The notes under the pieces are model-generated. The model searched no databases. It was not told the DNA's origin and saw nothing but the letters and a program-made list of their open reading frames with translations. The position numbers were made by a program, and so were the translations under genes. A stretch of 64,000 nucleotides of DNA from Paenibacillus sp. FSL H3-0469 (lineage in GTDB: Bacteria > Bacillota > Bacilli > Paenibacillales > Paenibacillaceae): the NCBI RefSeq assembly GCF_038051945.1, contig NZ_CP150302.1, forward strand, positions 2,852,001 to 2,916,000, given 5' to 3'. Shown piece after piece: positions 34,636-46,163 of this stretch (positions within the stretch are counted from its first letter, which is position 1; every line of letters begins with the position of its first letter).

Positions 34636-35223
34636 CTACGCTTCCAGTCGGAACAGCCGGCCGGCCGCCTCTGCAAGTCTCTCATCTACTTCATTAATCA
34701 CTGCCTGTTGTTGGCTACGGTTGCGCAAATCGAGCAGTCTATTAATCTCTTGACGGAGCTGCTCAATCTCACCTTCTACCCTCTGACGCTTGAAGACAGC
34801 CAGCATCTCTGCCACTGAATATTTATGCTGATAGATCAGCTTGATGCCTTCCGGCCTCACTTCCGAGATCCGGCGCACCGAGCCGCCTTCATAGTAATAC
34901 ATCATCGTTAGATCCTTATAAATGCGGTTTACGGTTCCCGTGCCCTTATACATGAAGAATAATTTGCGGACTGCATTAATCAGATGAGGATTCACCACCC
35001 TGCAGGACAAGGAACCCATATAGATGCCGCCTTTGCGTTCAAAAGACAGATGGACCTCCTCGCCTCCGGCCTCCTCCAGCACAATCTCCTGTTCGCCCGC
35101 GCCAAGTACCTTGACACGGTGACTGATATAGCTGGTATCGGCGGTCAGCAGGAACTGGTTCAGCTGAAATTCGGTCATTTGCATCGTTGCATTCACATAT
35201 TCCATCGCCAGACGCTGAGCCAT
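34636..35223 (-). CDS. conserved protein of unknown function
   Basis: 195 residues from ATG 35223 (GAGGG seven bases before). No signal peptide. A beta-rich N-terminal half (VKVLGAGEQEIVLEEAGGEE, FERKGGIYMGSLSCRVV) and a coiled-coil-like C-terminus (FKRQRVEGEIEQLRQEINRL). I do not recognise the family. It follows ysxC closely in the same direction and is probably co-transcribed with the lonA-ysxC group. Confidence 0.7.
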   Translation of the reverse strand: MAQRLAMEYVNATMQMTEFQLNQFLLTADTSYISHRVKVLGAGEQEIVLEEAGGEEVHLSFERKGGIYMGSLSCRVVNPHLINAVRKLFFMYKGTGTVNRIYKDLTMMYYYEGGSVRRISEVRPEGIKLIYQHKYSVAEMLAVFKRQRVEGEIEQLRQEINRLLDLRNRSQQQAVINEVDERLAEAAGRLFRLEA

Positions 35224-35253
35224 AAACATCCCTCAATTCTTAATGACAAACCC

Positions 35254-35919
35254 TTAAGTCTCGGAAGGCGCTTCGTGCTGCGGTTCATCCCCGGAATTCG
35301 GATCATCCGGTTCTGCCGGAAGCTCTTCTTCGGTGGGTAGAGTATGTCTATCTATAAGTTCCCATAATTCGTCTTTGCCAAGTCCAATCTCTGATGAATA
35401 CGCAATGAAGCTGTCTCCCGGCAGCACACCGAGCTCCTGCTTCATTACCTTGATATGCTTCGGCCAGCGGGTCTTCGGAATTTTGTCCGCTTTGGTAGCC
35501 ACTACGCAGAGCGGCAGATCATAGTGCTTCAGCCAGTCAAACATCATTTTGTCATTGGCCGTCGGCGGGTGGCGCAGATCCACGATCAGCAGGACCATCT
35601 TCAGCGTCTCGCGCTCCGCCATGTACTTCTCGACCATTTTGCCCCAGGAGGCGCGCTGTGTCTTCGAGACCTTGGCATAGCCATAGCCCGGGAAGTCAAC
35701 GAAATACATGCTCTCATTCACACGATAATAGTTCATATGCTGCGTCTTGCCCGGTGTAGAACTGGTACGGGCCAGATTCTTGCGGTTAATCATCCGGTTG
35801 ATCAGAGAGGACTTCCCTACATTGGAGCGCCCTGCCAGAGCAATCTCCGGCAAGGCATCCACAGGGTATTGGTCAGGGCCTACGGCACTGATAATAAATT
35901 CGGAGCTAATAACTTTCAT
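35254..35919 (-). CDS. ysxC: ribosome biogenesis GTPase YsxC/YihA
   Basis: 221 residues with G1 [10 protein letters not shown]2 region [10 protein letters not shown]3 [10 protein letters not shown]4 [10 protein letters not shown], and a C-terminal acidic tail. YsxC (EngB) binds the 50S precursor and is needed for large-subunit assembly. AAAGGA precedes the ATG. Placement right after lonA is as in B. subtilis. Highly reliable. Confidence 0.96.
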   Translation of the reverse strand: MKVISSEFIISAVGPDQYPVDALPEIALAGRSNVGKSSLINRMINRKNLARTSSTPGKTQHMNYYRVNESMYFVDFPGYGYAKVSKTQRASWGKMVEKYMAERETLKMVLLIVDLRHPPTANDKMMFDWLKHYDLPLCVVATKADKIPKTRWPKHIKVMKQELGVLPGDSFIAYSSEIGLGKDELWELIDRHTLPTEEELPAEPDDPNSGDEPQHEAPSET

Positions 35920-35931
35920 AGGACTTCCTTT

Positions 35932-38325
<2,394 letters not shown>

Positions 38326-38503
38326 CGCTTTCGCACCTCCCATGGTTCATAAGTAGTGTCATATGCATTCATTCTAACAAAAGCCGCATGAAAACACCAA
38401 CAACCGTGTCCGCAATTGGCGTTATTGGCACGCTCACCCATCGGTAGGTAGTATTCGCTGAACAATCCTGTCCTATGCCGCTGCTCCTCCCTCCTCCTCC
38501 ACT

Positions 38504-38538
38504 AAAAAAATCCCCCGGCAGCTGCCCGCCAGGGGATT
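38504..38538 (-). terminator. terminator of lonB
   Basis: On the minus strand AATCCCC...GGGGATT with an inner TGGC/GCCG pairing and a run of seven U; it begins 20 bases after the lonB stop. Confidence 0.9.
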
Positions 38539-38557
38539 CCTTCATACCATGCCTGTC

Positions 38558-40267
38558 TTAACCGGGCAACCCCTCGCCCGAAGCGTCCGCCTTCAGCAAT
38601 GAAGGCGCTGAAGAGAAGGTCTCGCCGGATACGGCGGGCATTCTGATGTCTGCCGTATCGGTGCCGAACAGGTGGCGGAAGACCTCCTCCACCGTGTCCA
38701 CCGGGATCACCCGCAGCGCACCGAGATCGGCGAACAGCGACTGCCAATTCTCCTTCGGGATCAGCACGGTCGTTGCTCCCGCCTGAAAGGCCGCCTCCAC
38801 CTTAGCGACCACGCCGCCGACCGGCTTCACCCGCCCATGGATGCCAACCTCCCCGGTGATTGCCACCGTGTTGTCCACCGGCAGCTGCCGGATGGCCGAC
38901 ACGATGGCCACCGCCATAGCCACCCCGGCGGACGGCCCGTCAATCGGCGTCCCGCCGGGGAAGTTAATATGCAGATCATACTTGTCCGGCTCCAGCTTCA
39001 TGGAGCGCAGGACGGTCAGCACATTCTCAATCGAGCCCCGGGCCATGCTCTTGCGGCGCACAGTCCGCGAGCCGCCGCGCGTCTCCTCTTCATCGACTAC
39101 CCCGGTGATATTCAGCCTGCCCGGTCCGTTAAGGGCAGGTGCAGCCGAGACCTCGATCTCCAGCAGCGTGCCCATGCCGGGTCCGTAGACGGCAAGGCCG
39201 TTGACCAGCCCGACCTGCGGGGCGGAAGGGATCTTGCGCTCGGTCCGCAGCGGCAGCTGGCTGCTGCTGGCGACCCATTCCACTTCCGCAGCGCTCAGCG
39301 TGTCCCGGCCTTCGGTCAGCGCAAGACCCGCCGCCAGCTGAATCATATTCACCGCCTCGCGGCCGTTCGTAGCATACTGCTGCACGACCTCGACCGCTTC
39401 CGGGCTTGGCTTCAGCCCGATCTTCTGAACGGCATCCCGGCCAATCACGGCAATCTCCTCCGGCAGCAGCGGACGGAAATAGATCTCCATGCAGCGCGAA
39501 CGCAGCGCTGGCGAGATCTCGTCCGGTGATCGTGTCGTGGCTCCTACCAGCCGGAAATCGGCAGGCAGGCCATTTTGGAAGATATCATGGATATATGCTG
39601 GTGTATTGCTGTCCTCTGAGTTGTAATAGGCGCTCTCCAGCAGCACCTTGCGGTCTTCCAGCACCTTCAGCAGCTTGTTCATCTGAATGGGATGCAGCTC
39701 ACCAATCTCATCGAGGAACAGAATTCCGCCATGCGCTTTGGTCACCGCTCCCGGCTTCGGCTGCGGGACTCCGGCCACGCCCATGGCCCCTGCTCCCTGA
39801 TAGATCGGATCATGCACGGAGCCGATCAGCGGATCGGCAATTCCGCGCTCGTCGAAGCGTGCCGTAGTGGCATCGATCTCGGTGAATTTGGCGTCACGCT
39901 TGAACGGCGACAAGGCATTCTTCTTCGCTTCCTCCATAACCACCCGCGCCGCTGCCGTCTTGCCCACACCCGGCGGCCCGTAGATAATCACATGCTGCGG
40001 ATTGGCGCTGCATAGCGCGGCCTTCAAGGCGCGCAGCCCGTCCTTCTGTCCGACGATATCGTCGATGGAGGCGGGGCGTGTCTTTTCTGAGAGCGGCTTG
40101 GTCAGTGAGATCATCCGCATCTTCCGCAGCTTATCCAGCTCCTTGCGCGATTCCCGGTCCACCGCCGTCTTGTTCGTCTTCTGTCCCCGCAGCAGATTCC
40201 AAAAATAAACGCCGATGACCAGCGCGAAAAAAAGCTGCACGACCATCAGCAATATACTTAGTTCCAT
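38558..40267 (-). CDS. lonB: ATP-dependent protease LonB (sporulation-type)
   Basis: 569 residues: one N-terminal membrane segment (LLMVVQLFFALVIGVYFW), AAA+ domain with [14 protein letters not shown] and ILFLDEIGELHP, and a Lon protease domain with catalytic Ser in PIDGPSAGVAMAV and Lys in RVKPVGGVVAKVEAA. In B. subtilis LonB is forespore-expressed. GGAGGGTG precedes the ATG. It is transcribed apart from lonA because a terminator lies between them. Confidence 0.95.
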   Translation of the reverse strand: MELSILLMVVQLFFALVIGVYFWNLLRGQKTNKTAVDRESRKELDKLRKMRMISLTKPLSEKTRPASIDDIVGQKDGLRALKAALCSANPQHVIIYGPPGVGKTAAARVVMEEAKKNALSPFKRDAKFTEIDATTARFDERGIADPLIGSVHDPIYQGAGAMGVAGVPQPKPGAVTKAHGGILFLDEIGELHPIQMNKLLKVLEDRKVLLESAYYNSEDSNTPAYIHDIFQNGLPADFRLVGATTRSPDEISPALRSRCMEIYFRPLLPEEIAVIGRDAVQKIGLKPSPEAVEVVQQYATNGREAVNMIQLAAGLALTEGRDTLSAAEVEWVASSSQLPLRTERKIPSAPQVGLVNGLAVYGPGMGTLLEIEVSAAPALNGPGRLNITGVVDEEETRGGSRTVRRKSMARGSIENVLTVLRSMKLEPDKYDLHINFPGGTPIDGPSAGVAMAVAIVSAIRQLPVDNTVAITGEVGIHGRVKPVGGVVAKVEAAFQAGATTVLIPKENWQSLFADLGALRVIPVDTVEEVFRHLFGTDTADIRMPAVSGETFSSAPSLLKADASGEGLPG

Positions 40268-40394
40268 AGGTCACCCTCCTGTATCCTTCCGTCTATCTGT
40301 TCTGAGCTACTACTAGGTAGTATAGCCTTTTCAACCATTCGTAAACTCCGGCGGCAAAAAAACAGAACCCGCACCGCCCTGCCGGGCAGTCTAT

Positions 40395-40425
40395 TGCATA
40401 TGATTTTCCACAACCGGAGAGACTA
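40395..40425 (+). promoter_or_regulatory. possible SigG-type promoter of the ger operon
   Basis: TGCATA, 18 bases, GAGACTA, close to the sigma-G consensus (TGAATA and CATACTA with 17-18 spacing). It ends 26 bases before the gerA start, and gerA operons are sigma-G controlled in B. subtilis. Match is partial. Confidence 0.4.
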
Positions 40426-40451
40426 TACGCGATGACAGGAGGCGAATTCAT

Positions 40452-41915
40452 ATGACACAACTAGAGAACGCAGGCTCGCCGCAGGAGAAATTGCCGGACT
40501 CTCTGTCCGCTTTTATAGAGGGAATCAAAGTCCGTCTGGGTACAAGCACAGATATCATCTACCGGTTCATTACACTGGGGACCTTGTCCGCAGTAGTTAT
40601 CTATATTGAAGGAATGGCTGATCCGCAAGCCCTGATGATGGCCATTCATGAAGATGCCGGCTATTTCAATGCCCTCAGCGAACCTCAGCCGGAGGTCTGC
40701 CTGAAGCTGCTGCAGGAACGAACACTCTCCCTAGGCAAGGTTGGGGGGATCACGAATTATACGGAGATCGAGACGGAGCTCCTGGCCGGCAACTCTATCG
40801 TATACATTAACGGAAATGCGCAGGCGCTGTCTGCCGGTACAGAAGCGCTGAAGCAGCGTGCAGTGGAGGATGCCGTCTCGCAATCCGTAGTACGGGGCCC
40901 TCGTGAAGGATTCACCGAATCTCTCCGGGAGAACAGCGCTCTGATCCGCCGGAGAATCCAGAACCCCAAGCTGCGGGTAGAACAGCGGAAGCTTGGAACG
41001 CAGACCCAGACCAACGTCGCGGTGATGTATATCGAAGGCAATGCCGATCCCGAAGTGCTCCAGGAGCTGCGCAGACGGCTCGATGAGGCGAAGCTCGACA
41101 GCGTGCTGGAGAGTAACTACGTTGAAGAGATGATTCAGGACCGGCGCTATAGCCCCTTCCCAACCGTTTATAATACAGAACGCCCGGACGCTACCGCCTC
41201 CGCACTGCTGGAAGGCCGGATCGCCATTCTGGTAGAGGGCACCCCATTTGTCCTGGTGGTTCCAGCACTAATGGTTCAGTTCTTTCAGTCCAGTGAGGAT
41301 TATTACCAGCGGAGTGATTTTGCCAGTCTGGTCCGGCTGCTCCGGTTCTTCTGCTTTGCCGTCGCTCTGCTGACCCCTTCCTTCTATATTGCGATCACCA
41401 CCTTCCACCAGGAGATGATTCCCACCACCCTGCTGATCAGTCTGATCGGACAGCGCGAGGGGATTCCTTTTCCCGCCTTCCTGGAAGCCTTCATCATGGA
41501 GATTACGTTCGAGATTCTGCGTGAGGCCGGCATCCGTCTGCCCAAATCCATCGGCCAGTCTGTGTCCATCGTAGGAACACTGGTAATCGGTCAAGCGGCG
41601 GTGGATGCCGGACTCGTCTCGGCGGCCATGGTCATTGTCGTATCCATTACAGCAATTGCCAATTTCGCCCTGCCTGCCTTCAATGTAGGAATCTCCGTGC
41701 GGATGCTGCGATTTGTCCTGATGGTGATTGCGGCCTCTTTCGGCTTGTTCGGGATGATTATTGCGCTCATTATTCTGGCCTTACATCTGTGCAGCCTTGA
41801 ATCTATGGGCATTCCTTATATGACCTCCTTCGCCCCGATCCGCTGGCAGAGCCAGAAGGATACGTTCATCCGCTTGTCCCGGCGCACTATGAAGAAGTAT
41901 TTCGGGCAGAATTAG
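40452..41915 (+). CDS. GerA-type spore germination receptor subunit A
   Basis: 487 residues of the GerA/GerKA family: a soluble N-terminal half (LGTSTDIIYRFITLG, VYINGNAQALSAG, RGPREGFTESLRENSALIRRR with IQNPKLRVEQRKLG) and a C-terminal half of about five membrane segments, including TTFHQEMIPTTLLISLIGQR. The RGPREGF and FxPxLYIAI-like patterns are diagnostic. It forms a germinant receptor in the inner spore membrane with the C and B subunits encoded next. AGGAGG lies nine bases before the ATG. Confidence 0.94.
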   Translation: MTQLENAGSPQEKLPDSLSAFIEGIKVRLGTSTDIIYRFITLGTLSAVVIYIEGMADPQALMMAIHEDAGYFNALSEPQPEVCLKLLQERTLSLGKVGGITNYTEIETELLAGNSIVYINGNAQALSAGTEALKQRAVEDAVSQSVVRGPREGFTESLRENSALIRRRIQNPKLRVEQRKLGTQTQTNVAVMYIEGNADPEVLQELRRRLDEAKLDSVLESNYVEEMIQDRRYSPFPTVYNTERPDATASALLEGRIAILVEGTPFVLVVPALMVQFFQSSEDYYQRSDFASLVRLLRFFCFAVALLTPSFYIAITTFHQEMIPTTLLISLIGQREGIPFPAFLEAFIMEITFEILREAGIRLPKSIGQSVSIVGTLVIGQAAVDAGLVSAAMVIVVSITAIANFALPAFNVGISVRMLRFVLMVIAASFGLFGMIIALIILALHLCSLESMGIPYMTSFAPIRWQSQKDTFIRLSRRTMKKYFGQN

Positions 41916-41955
41916 CAGGGTGACATGAACTCTCTTAACGAAAGGAGTGCTGGCC

Positions 41956-43161
41956 ATGTGGAGAAGATTCCTGTGTATCCTTCTGATCATAAGTCTTATC
42001 CCGCTCAGCGGATGCTGGAGCCGTAAAGAACTGAACGATCTGGCCCTCGTCATGGCACTCGGCATTGATCTCGTGCCGGAAGGCTATGCCGTGACTGTTC
42101 AGGTTATGAATCCCGGGGAGAGCGGCAACCAGAAGGGCGGTGCCTCCGGGGGGATGCCCGTTGTTACGTACCAGGCTATGGGCAGAACCGTTCCCGATGC
42201 GCTGCAGCGTATGCTAAGCGTGACTCCGCGTATACTGTATCTGGCTCATATCCGTGTGTTGGTTATCGGGGAAGCGCTGGCCCGCAGCGGGGTCAGTGAT
42301 GCGCTGGACTTCATCTCACGGGACCATCAGCTGCGTACAGATTTCTTCCTGCTGGTCGCCAAGGATTCCAAAGCTTCGAAGATACTGGAAATCATCACTC
42401 CCTTCGAGCATATTCCTGCGAACTCCCTGTATTCTTCTATATTGGCCTCCCACAAGAAATGGGCTGCTACCGGAAAGGTTACTCTACAGCAGTTCATTAC
42501 CGAGCTGGAACGTGGCGGCTCCAACCCCGTGATGTCCGGCGTGCAGTTGAATGGGGACTTGCAGGACGGAGGCTCCGTGAACAATGTGGATAGCATCCGC
42601 CCGAAGACTCTGGTCCAGCATGCGGGAATCGCTGTATTCAAAAAAGACAAGCTGGTCGGCTGGCTGGGCGAATCCGTCAGCAAGACGGTCAACTATGTTC
42701 TGGATGAGGTGGACTCTACCGTCAGCAATGCCCCCAGCCCCGGAGGCGGGCTTGCAGGCTTCATACTGACCGGATCAGACAGTACGCTGGATGTCCGGAT
42801 TAATGCACAGGGCAAGCCTGAATTTACGGTGAAGCTCAATATGCAAGCCAATCTGACCACGATTCAGGGCAGGCTTGATATGAACAATCCGGCCAGCATC
42901 GAAGACCTCCAGAAGAGTATAGAGCAGCGCTTCGACCTCAGGCTTACACAGAATATCCGGGAAGTTCAACAGAAGTACGGTACTGACATCTTCGGCTTCG
43001 GCGAAGCCCTGCACCGGAAGTACCCCCGGCTGTGGCGGACGTACCGGGAGCATTGGGATGACAGCTTCAGAACCGCCAAGGTTAATGTACGCTCTAACGT
43101 TGTGATCCAGCGCATTGGTTCGGTCATCCAACCTATGAAACGGGAGATGGAGGAGAAATGA
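41956..43161 (+). CDS. Ger(x)C family germination lipoprotein (subunit C)
   Basis: 401 residues from ATG 41956 (AAAGGAG nine bases upstream). A lipoprotein signal (ILLIISLIPLSGCWSRKELND, Cys about 17) is followed by the GerC fold: LALVMALGIDL, TPRILYLAHIRVLVIGEALA, FISRDHQLRTDFFLLVA, and the C-terminal domain with KYGTDIFGFGEALHRKYP. Lipid-anchored C subunit of the receptor. Its TGA overlaps the next ATG. Confidence 0.93.
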   Translation: MWRRFLCILLIISLIPLSGCWSRKELNDLALVMALGIDLVPEGYAVTVQVMNPGESGNQKGGASGGMPVVTYQAMGRTVPDALQRMLSVTPRILYLAHIRVLVIGEALARSGVSDALDFISRDHQLRTDFFLLVAKDSKASKILEIITPFEHIPANSLYSSILASHKKWAATGKVTLQQFITELERGGSNPVMSGVQLNGDLQDGGSVNNVDSIRPKTLVQHAGIAVFKKDKLVGWLGESVSKTVNYVLDEVDSTVSNAPSPGGGLAGFILTGSDSTLDVRINAQGKPEFTVKLNMQANLTTIQGRLDMNNPASIEDLQKSIEQRFDLRLTQNIREVQQKYGTDIFGFGEALHRKYPRLWRTYREHWDDSFRTAKVNVRSNVVIQRIGSVIQPMKREMEEK

Positions 43162-43367
43162 ACTGGAACCTGATTCTGCTGTTCTTCCTGTTGTTTGTAT
43201 TGATCCTGAAGACACCTGCTGTAATTAAGCTACGTTCACCGCGGGATGCGGCTGCTTTCTATGGCGTCTGGAGCCTTACTGTTGCGGTGACCATACTTGA
43301 CATGGCAGACCTGCCCCAGTTCAGGCCGCTCGACTGGGTACGCAGCCTTATGCAGCTTCTGACCTGA
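43158..43367 (+). CDS. small membrane protein in the ger operon (69 aa)
   Basis: ATG overlaps the gerC stop (ATGA), so translation is coupled. 69 residues with a first hydrophobic segment (LILLFFLLFVLILKTPAVI) and a second weaker one (YGVWSLTVAVTILDMADL). Small two-span proteins of this kind (compare the GerD-independent 'D' subunits of some ger operons) are known to modulate receptors, but I cannot assign a family. Its conserved place between C and B genes favours a receptor accessory role. Confidence 0.7.
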   Translation: MNWNLILLFFLLFVLILKTPAVIKLRSPRDAAAFYGVWSLTVAVTILDMADLPQFRPLDWVRSLMQLLT

Positions 43368-43399
43368 ATAACTTCAACAAGAGAGGGAGTGCATCATCA

Positions 43400-44503
43400 G
43401 TGAAAGATCGTTCGGGGATTTCCTTACGGCAGTTCTATATCATGACCTTTGGACTCACCATCGGGACCTCCATTCTGGTTATCCCGAGCGGACTTGCGCA
43501 TACCGCCAGAGAGGATGCCTGGATCGCCGCACTTTGCAGCCTCCTGATCAATCTGGTTATGGTCGTACTGTATCTCGCGGTAGCCCGGCTGTATCCCGGC
43601 AAAAACCTCTATGAAATGCTTGAAGCCGGCTTCGGCCGGTGGCTTGGCAAACTCATCTCGCTGCTGTATCTGTTCTATTTCCTGATTCTCACCGGCACAC
43701 TGCTCGGCGACCTCGGGTTCTTCATGACCAGCGAGATTCTGCCTGAAACCCCGGTTGAGGCGATTCAGATCGTCTTCCTGACCGCTGCCGTAGTGTGTGC
43801 CAGCCTGGGGATCGTCGTGCTTGCCAGAGTAGGGGAATTACTATTTCCGTGGGTGCTGTTTCTGTTCCTGATTCTTGTACTGGCCCTGATCCCGAAGATC
43901 GAATGGAATCATATCAAGCCTGTCCTGGAAGGGGGCTTCCGCCCCGTGCTCCTGGCCGCCTATCAATCCTCCATGTATCAGGAGCTTATTGTGCTTTTGA
44001 CATTCCTCCCCCTAGTCAAGAAGCCGCGAAGCGGAGAGCGGGCCTTTCTGCTCGGTACGTTCGGAGGCGGCGTGATCCTTACCGTCATCGTGCTGCTCAG
44101 CCTGCTTATTCTTGGTATTGAACAGACGGAGAATAGCACCTTCCCCGCCTATGCACTCGCCAAAACGATTAATATCGGGAATATTCTGCAGCGGGTTGAA
44201 GGGATTCTGATTACGATTTGGGTGCTGACCTTTTTTATCAAAATCTCTTTGCTCTACCTCTCGATCCTGAAAGGACTGCAATCCGTCTTCCATCTGAAGA
44301 AGCAGGACTATCTAATCTATCCCCTGGCTGTATTGTTCGTCATCATCGCCTGGAACACCTATATCAACACCGTGTATGTCAACGAAATCATTGCAAAGGT
44401 ATGGGGGAATTTCGCATTCATCTACCTCGTATTTTTCCCGCTGCTGGTATATGGGATTGCGCTGATCCGGCGCAAGCTGGCTGCCTCCGCAGCCAAATCA
44501 TAA
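43400..44503 (+). CDS. GerAB-type spore germination permease (subunit B)
   Basis: 367 residues with about ten membrane segments in the APC-superfamily pattern. Starts MKDRSGISLRQFYIMTFGLTIGTSILVIPSG, which is the GerAB N-terminus, and includes ESGLGRWLGK-like EAGFGRWLGKLISLLYLFYF and YQSSMYQELIVLLTFLP. GerAB subunits bind the germinant. Start is GTG 43400 with GGGAG upstream. It ends the operon and faces the VanZ gene tail to tail, two bases apart, with no obvious terminator between them. Confidence 0.93.
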   Translation: MKDRSGISLRQFYIMTFGLTIGTSILVIPSGLAHTAREDAWIAALCSLLINLVMVVLYLAVARLYPGKNLYEMLEAGFGRWLGKLISLLYLFYFLILTGTLLGDLGFFMTSEILPETPVEAIQIVFLTAAVVCASLGIVVLARVGELLFPWVLFLFLILVLALIPKIEWNHIKPVLEGGFRPVLLAAYQSSMYQELIVLLTFLPLVKKPRSGERAFLLGTFGGGVILTVIVLLSLLILGIEQTENSTFPAYALAKTINIGNILQRVEGILITIWVLTFFIKISLLYLSILKGLQSVFHLKKQDYLIYPLAVLFVIIAWNTYINTVYVNEIIAKVWGNFAFIYLVFFPLLVYGIALIRRKLAASAAKS

Positions 44504-44505
44504 CG

Positions 44506-45930
44506 TTACATAGCCGGGATTTGAGTACCCCACTGCTCTCCGTTCACCGTTCCGGTGAAGTTGTAGACCGGCTGGTAATATCCTTTCGAGTCATAGGTGT
44601 ACGCGAGATCAACTTGTTCAATGCGCAGCACATCGCCTTTCTTCAGATCCATATACATGTTGAAGTTCCCCTGAAGGACTTCCTCATAAGCCTGTGCGGG
44701 GCTGATTAACTCCACTTTACGTACATACTTATTCTCGTTTACAGCATAGAACAGATCCAGAGGAGCCTGCTGACCCTCAGAAGGCGGAACCAGCATGATC
44801 ATTCCCTTCGCAAAATCCTTCGCGTTCTGCGCGATCCCCGCCACAGGCTGACTAAGCTCCCATCTCAGCGTATTCCCGTTCTGTATGCTGAAAACGGCAT
44901 CCGCCGGAAGAATATGGTTGGACAGCATCCAATCTTCATAGAATTCTTTATGCTTCGCAGCTTCTTCTTCACTCAATGTGGAATTCCGATCGCCCTCGCT
45001 ATACAACTGCCATCCGCCGTCCATTAAGTTATAGTTGAAGGTGTATGGAATTCCGTCACGGTCCACGAATGACCAGATCCGGTTCATTCCATCTATTCGA
45101 TTCCCCTCCTTGCGCTGCAGATCAAAAGACCGCTCGACAAGTGCCGCTATCTCCTGTCCATACGCCAAATCATAGATCCTTTCACTGACATAAAGGGATG
45201 CTGGCTCAACCTCTTTCGGAAGCCCGGCACTAAGTTCCACCTCAACACCGCGCATATCCTGCTTAATGGCCGGACGAATAGATAGATTTCCAAGCTCCTT
45301 GGACTGATAAACGGCCAGCGCACTGGTGAACAATAGAACAAATATCAGTGGAATACATAGCGCAAGTCCTGCCGAACGAAAAGCCAGCTTTCGCTGCTCC
45401 ACACTGTCTATTATCGCGTTCATTATCAAGTAGCCTGCTATACTGCCGATTGTGTTGTGCAGGATATCATCCAGCTCAAATATACCTCTGCGGCTAATCA
45501 TTTGGATAAGTTCAATCCCGATGGTAACCGCCAGAGAAGTCAGAAGCACAGGCATAAAACGCCGGGTTCTCTTCCCGAGAAGCGGAATTAGAAATCCAAG
45601 CGGCAAGAACATCAGCATATTAAAAATAATGAGTTGAAACTCGCTTAGCGACCATTGATGCCAGGCGCTCAGGTAACCGCTGAACAGCCGCAAATTAATC
45701 CAGCCCTCAAAGTTCTGTCCCCTGCTGAAGGTGGTCAACACCATTACGATGCCAAACCACATGATGAGCAATAGAACCGTTATGCCCTTCTTTAGCGGGA
45801 GTTTTCTTTTTCCGCCTTTCTTGCGATATATAGCATAAGAGAGACCAAATGCTCCTATAACCGCTAGCCCGATCATCAATACCTTGGACAGGATCGGCAG
45901 CAGCGCGCTAGTTATACCTTGAAAATCCAT
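44506..45930 (-). CDS. VanZ-like family membrane protein with large C-terminal domain
   Basis: 474 residues. The N-terminal half holds about six membrane segments with the VanZ signature (FNMLMFLPLGFLIPLLGKRT, VTIGIELIQMISRRGIFELD, DDILHNTIGSIAGYLI). The C-terminal 260 residues are soluble and presumably outside (ELSAGLPKEVEPASLYVSER, GWQLYSEGDRNST), which is longer than the usual 150-200-residue VanZ protein. VanZ proteins are linked to teicoplanin resistance, but most homologues have no known role. GGAGG precedes the ATG. It is monocistronic. Confidence 0.85.
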   Translation of the reverse strand: MDFQGITSALLPILSKVLMIGLAVIGAFGLSYAIYRKKGGKRKLPLKKGITVLLLIMWFGIVMVLTTFSRGQNFEGWINLRLFSGYLSAWHQWSLSEFQLIIFNMLMFLPLGFLIPLLGKRTRRFMPVLLTSLAVTIGIELIQMISRRGIFELDDILHNTIGSIAGYLIMNAIIDSVEQRKLAFRSAGLALCIPLIFVLLFTSALAVYQSKELGNLSIRPAIKQDMRGVEVELSAGLPKEVEPASLYVSERIYDLAYGQEIAALVERSFDLQRKEGNRIDGMNRIWSFVDRDGIPYTFNYNLMDGGWQLYSEGDRNSTLSEEEAAKHKEFYEDWMLSNHILPADAVFSIQNGNTLRWELSQPVAGIAQNAKDFAKGMIMLVPPSEGQQAPLDLFYAVNENKYVRKVELISPAQAYEEVLQGNFNMYMDLKKGDVLRIEQVDLAYTYDSKGYYQPVYNFTGTVNGEQWGTQIPAM

Positions 45931-46053
45931 GTTATATTACCTCCATCTTTGCGTAGGACTGGTCGTATGAGATTCTTCATTAAGAAACCTACTATATAAA
46001 AGACAGAGATAACTCGGATTATGTATCATTCTTTGAATGAATTTTTAGCACAT

Positions 46054-46111
46054 AAAAAAGCGCCCCTTATGCAGACAGTCAAATAGAGCTGACTTCTGCG
46101 TAGAGGCGCTT
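46054..46111 (-). terminator. terminator of ispG
   Basis: On the minus strand AAGCGCC...GGGCGCTT with further pairing toward the loop (GCAGA/TCTGC) and a U-run. It lies about 50 bases after the ispG stop. Confidence 0.85.
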
Positions 46112-46163
46112 CGTCTATACGGGAGCGCAGGTATTATTAGAAATTAGGCCGGAATGTGATAGA

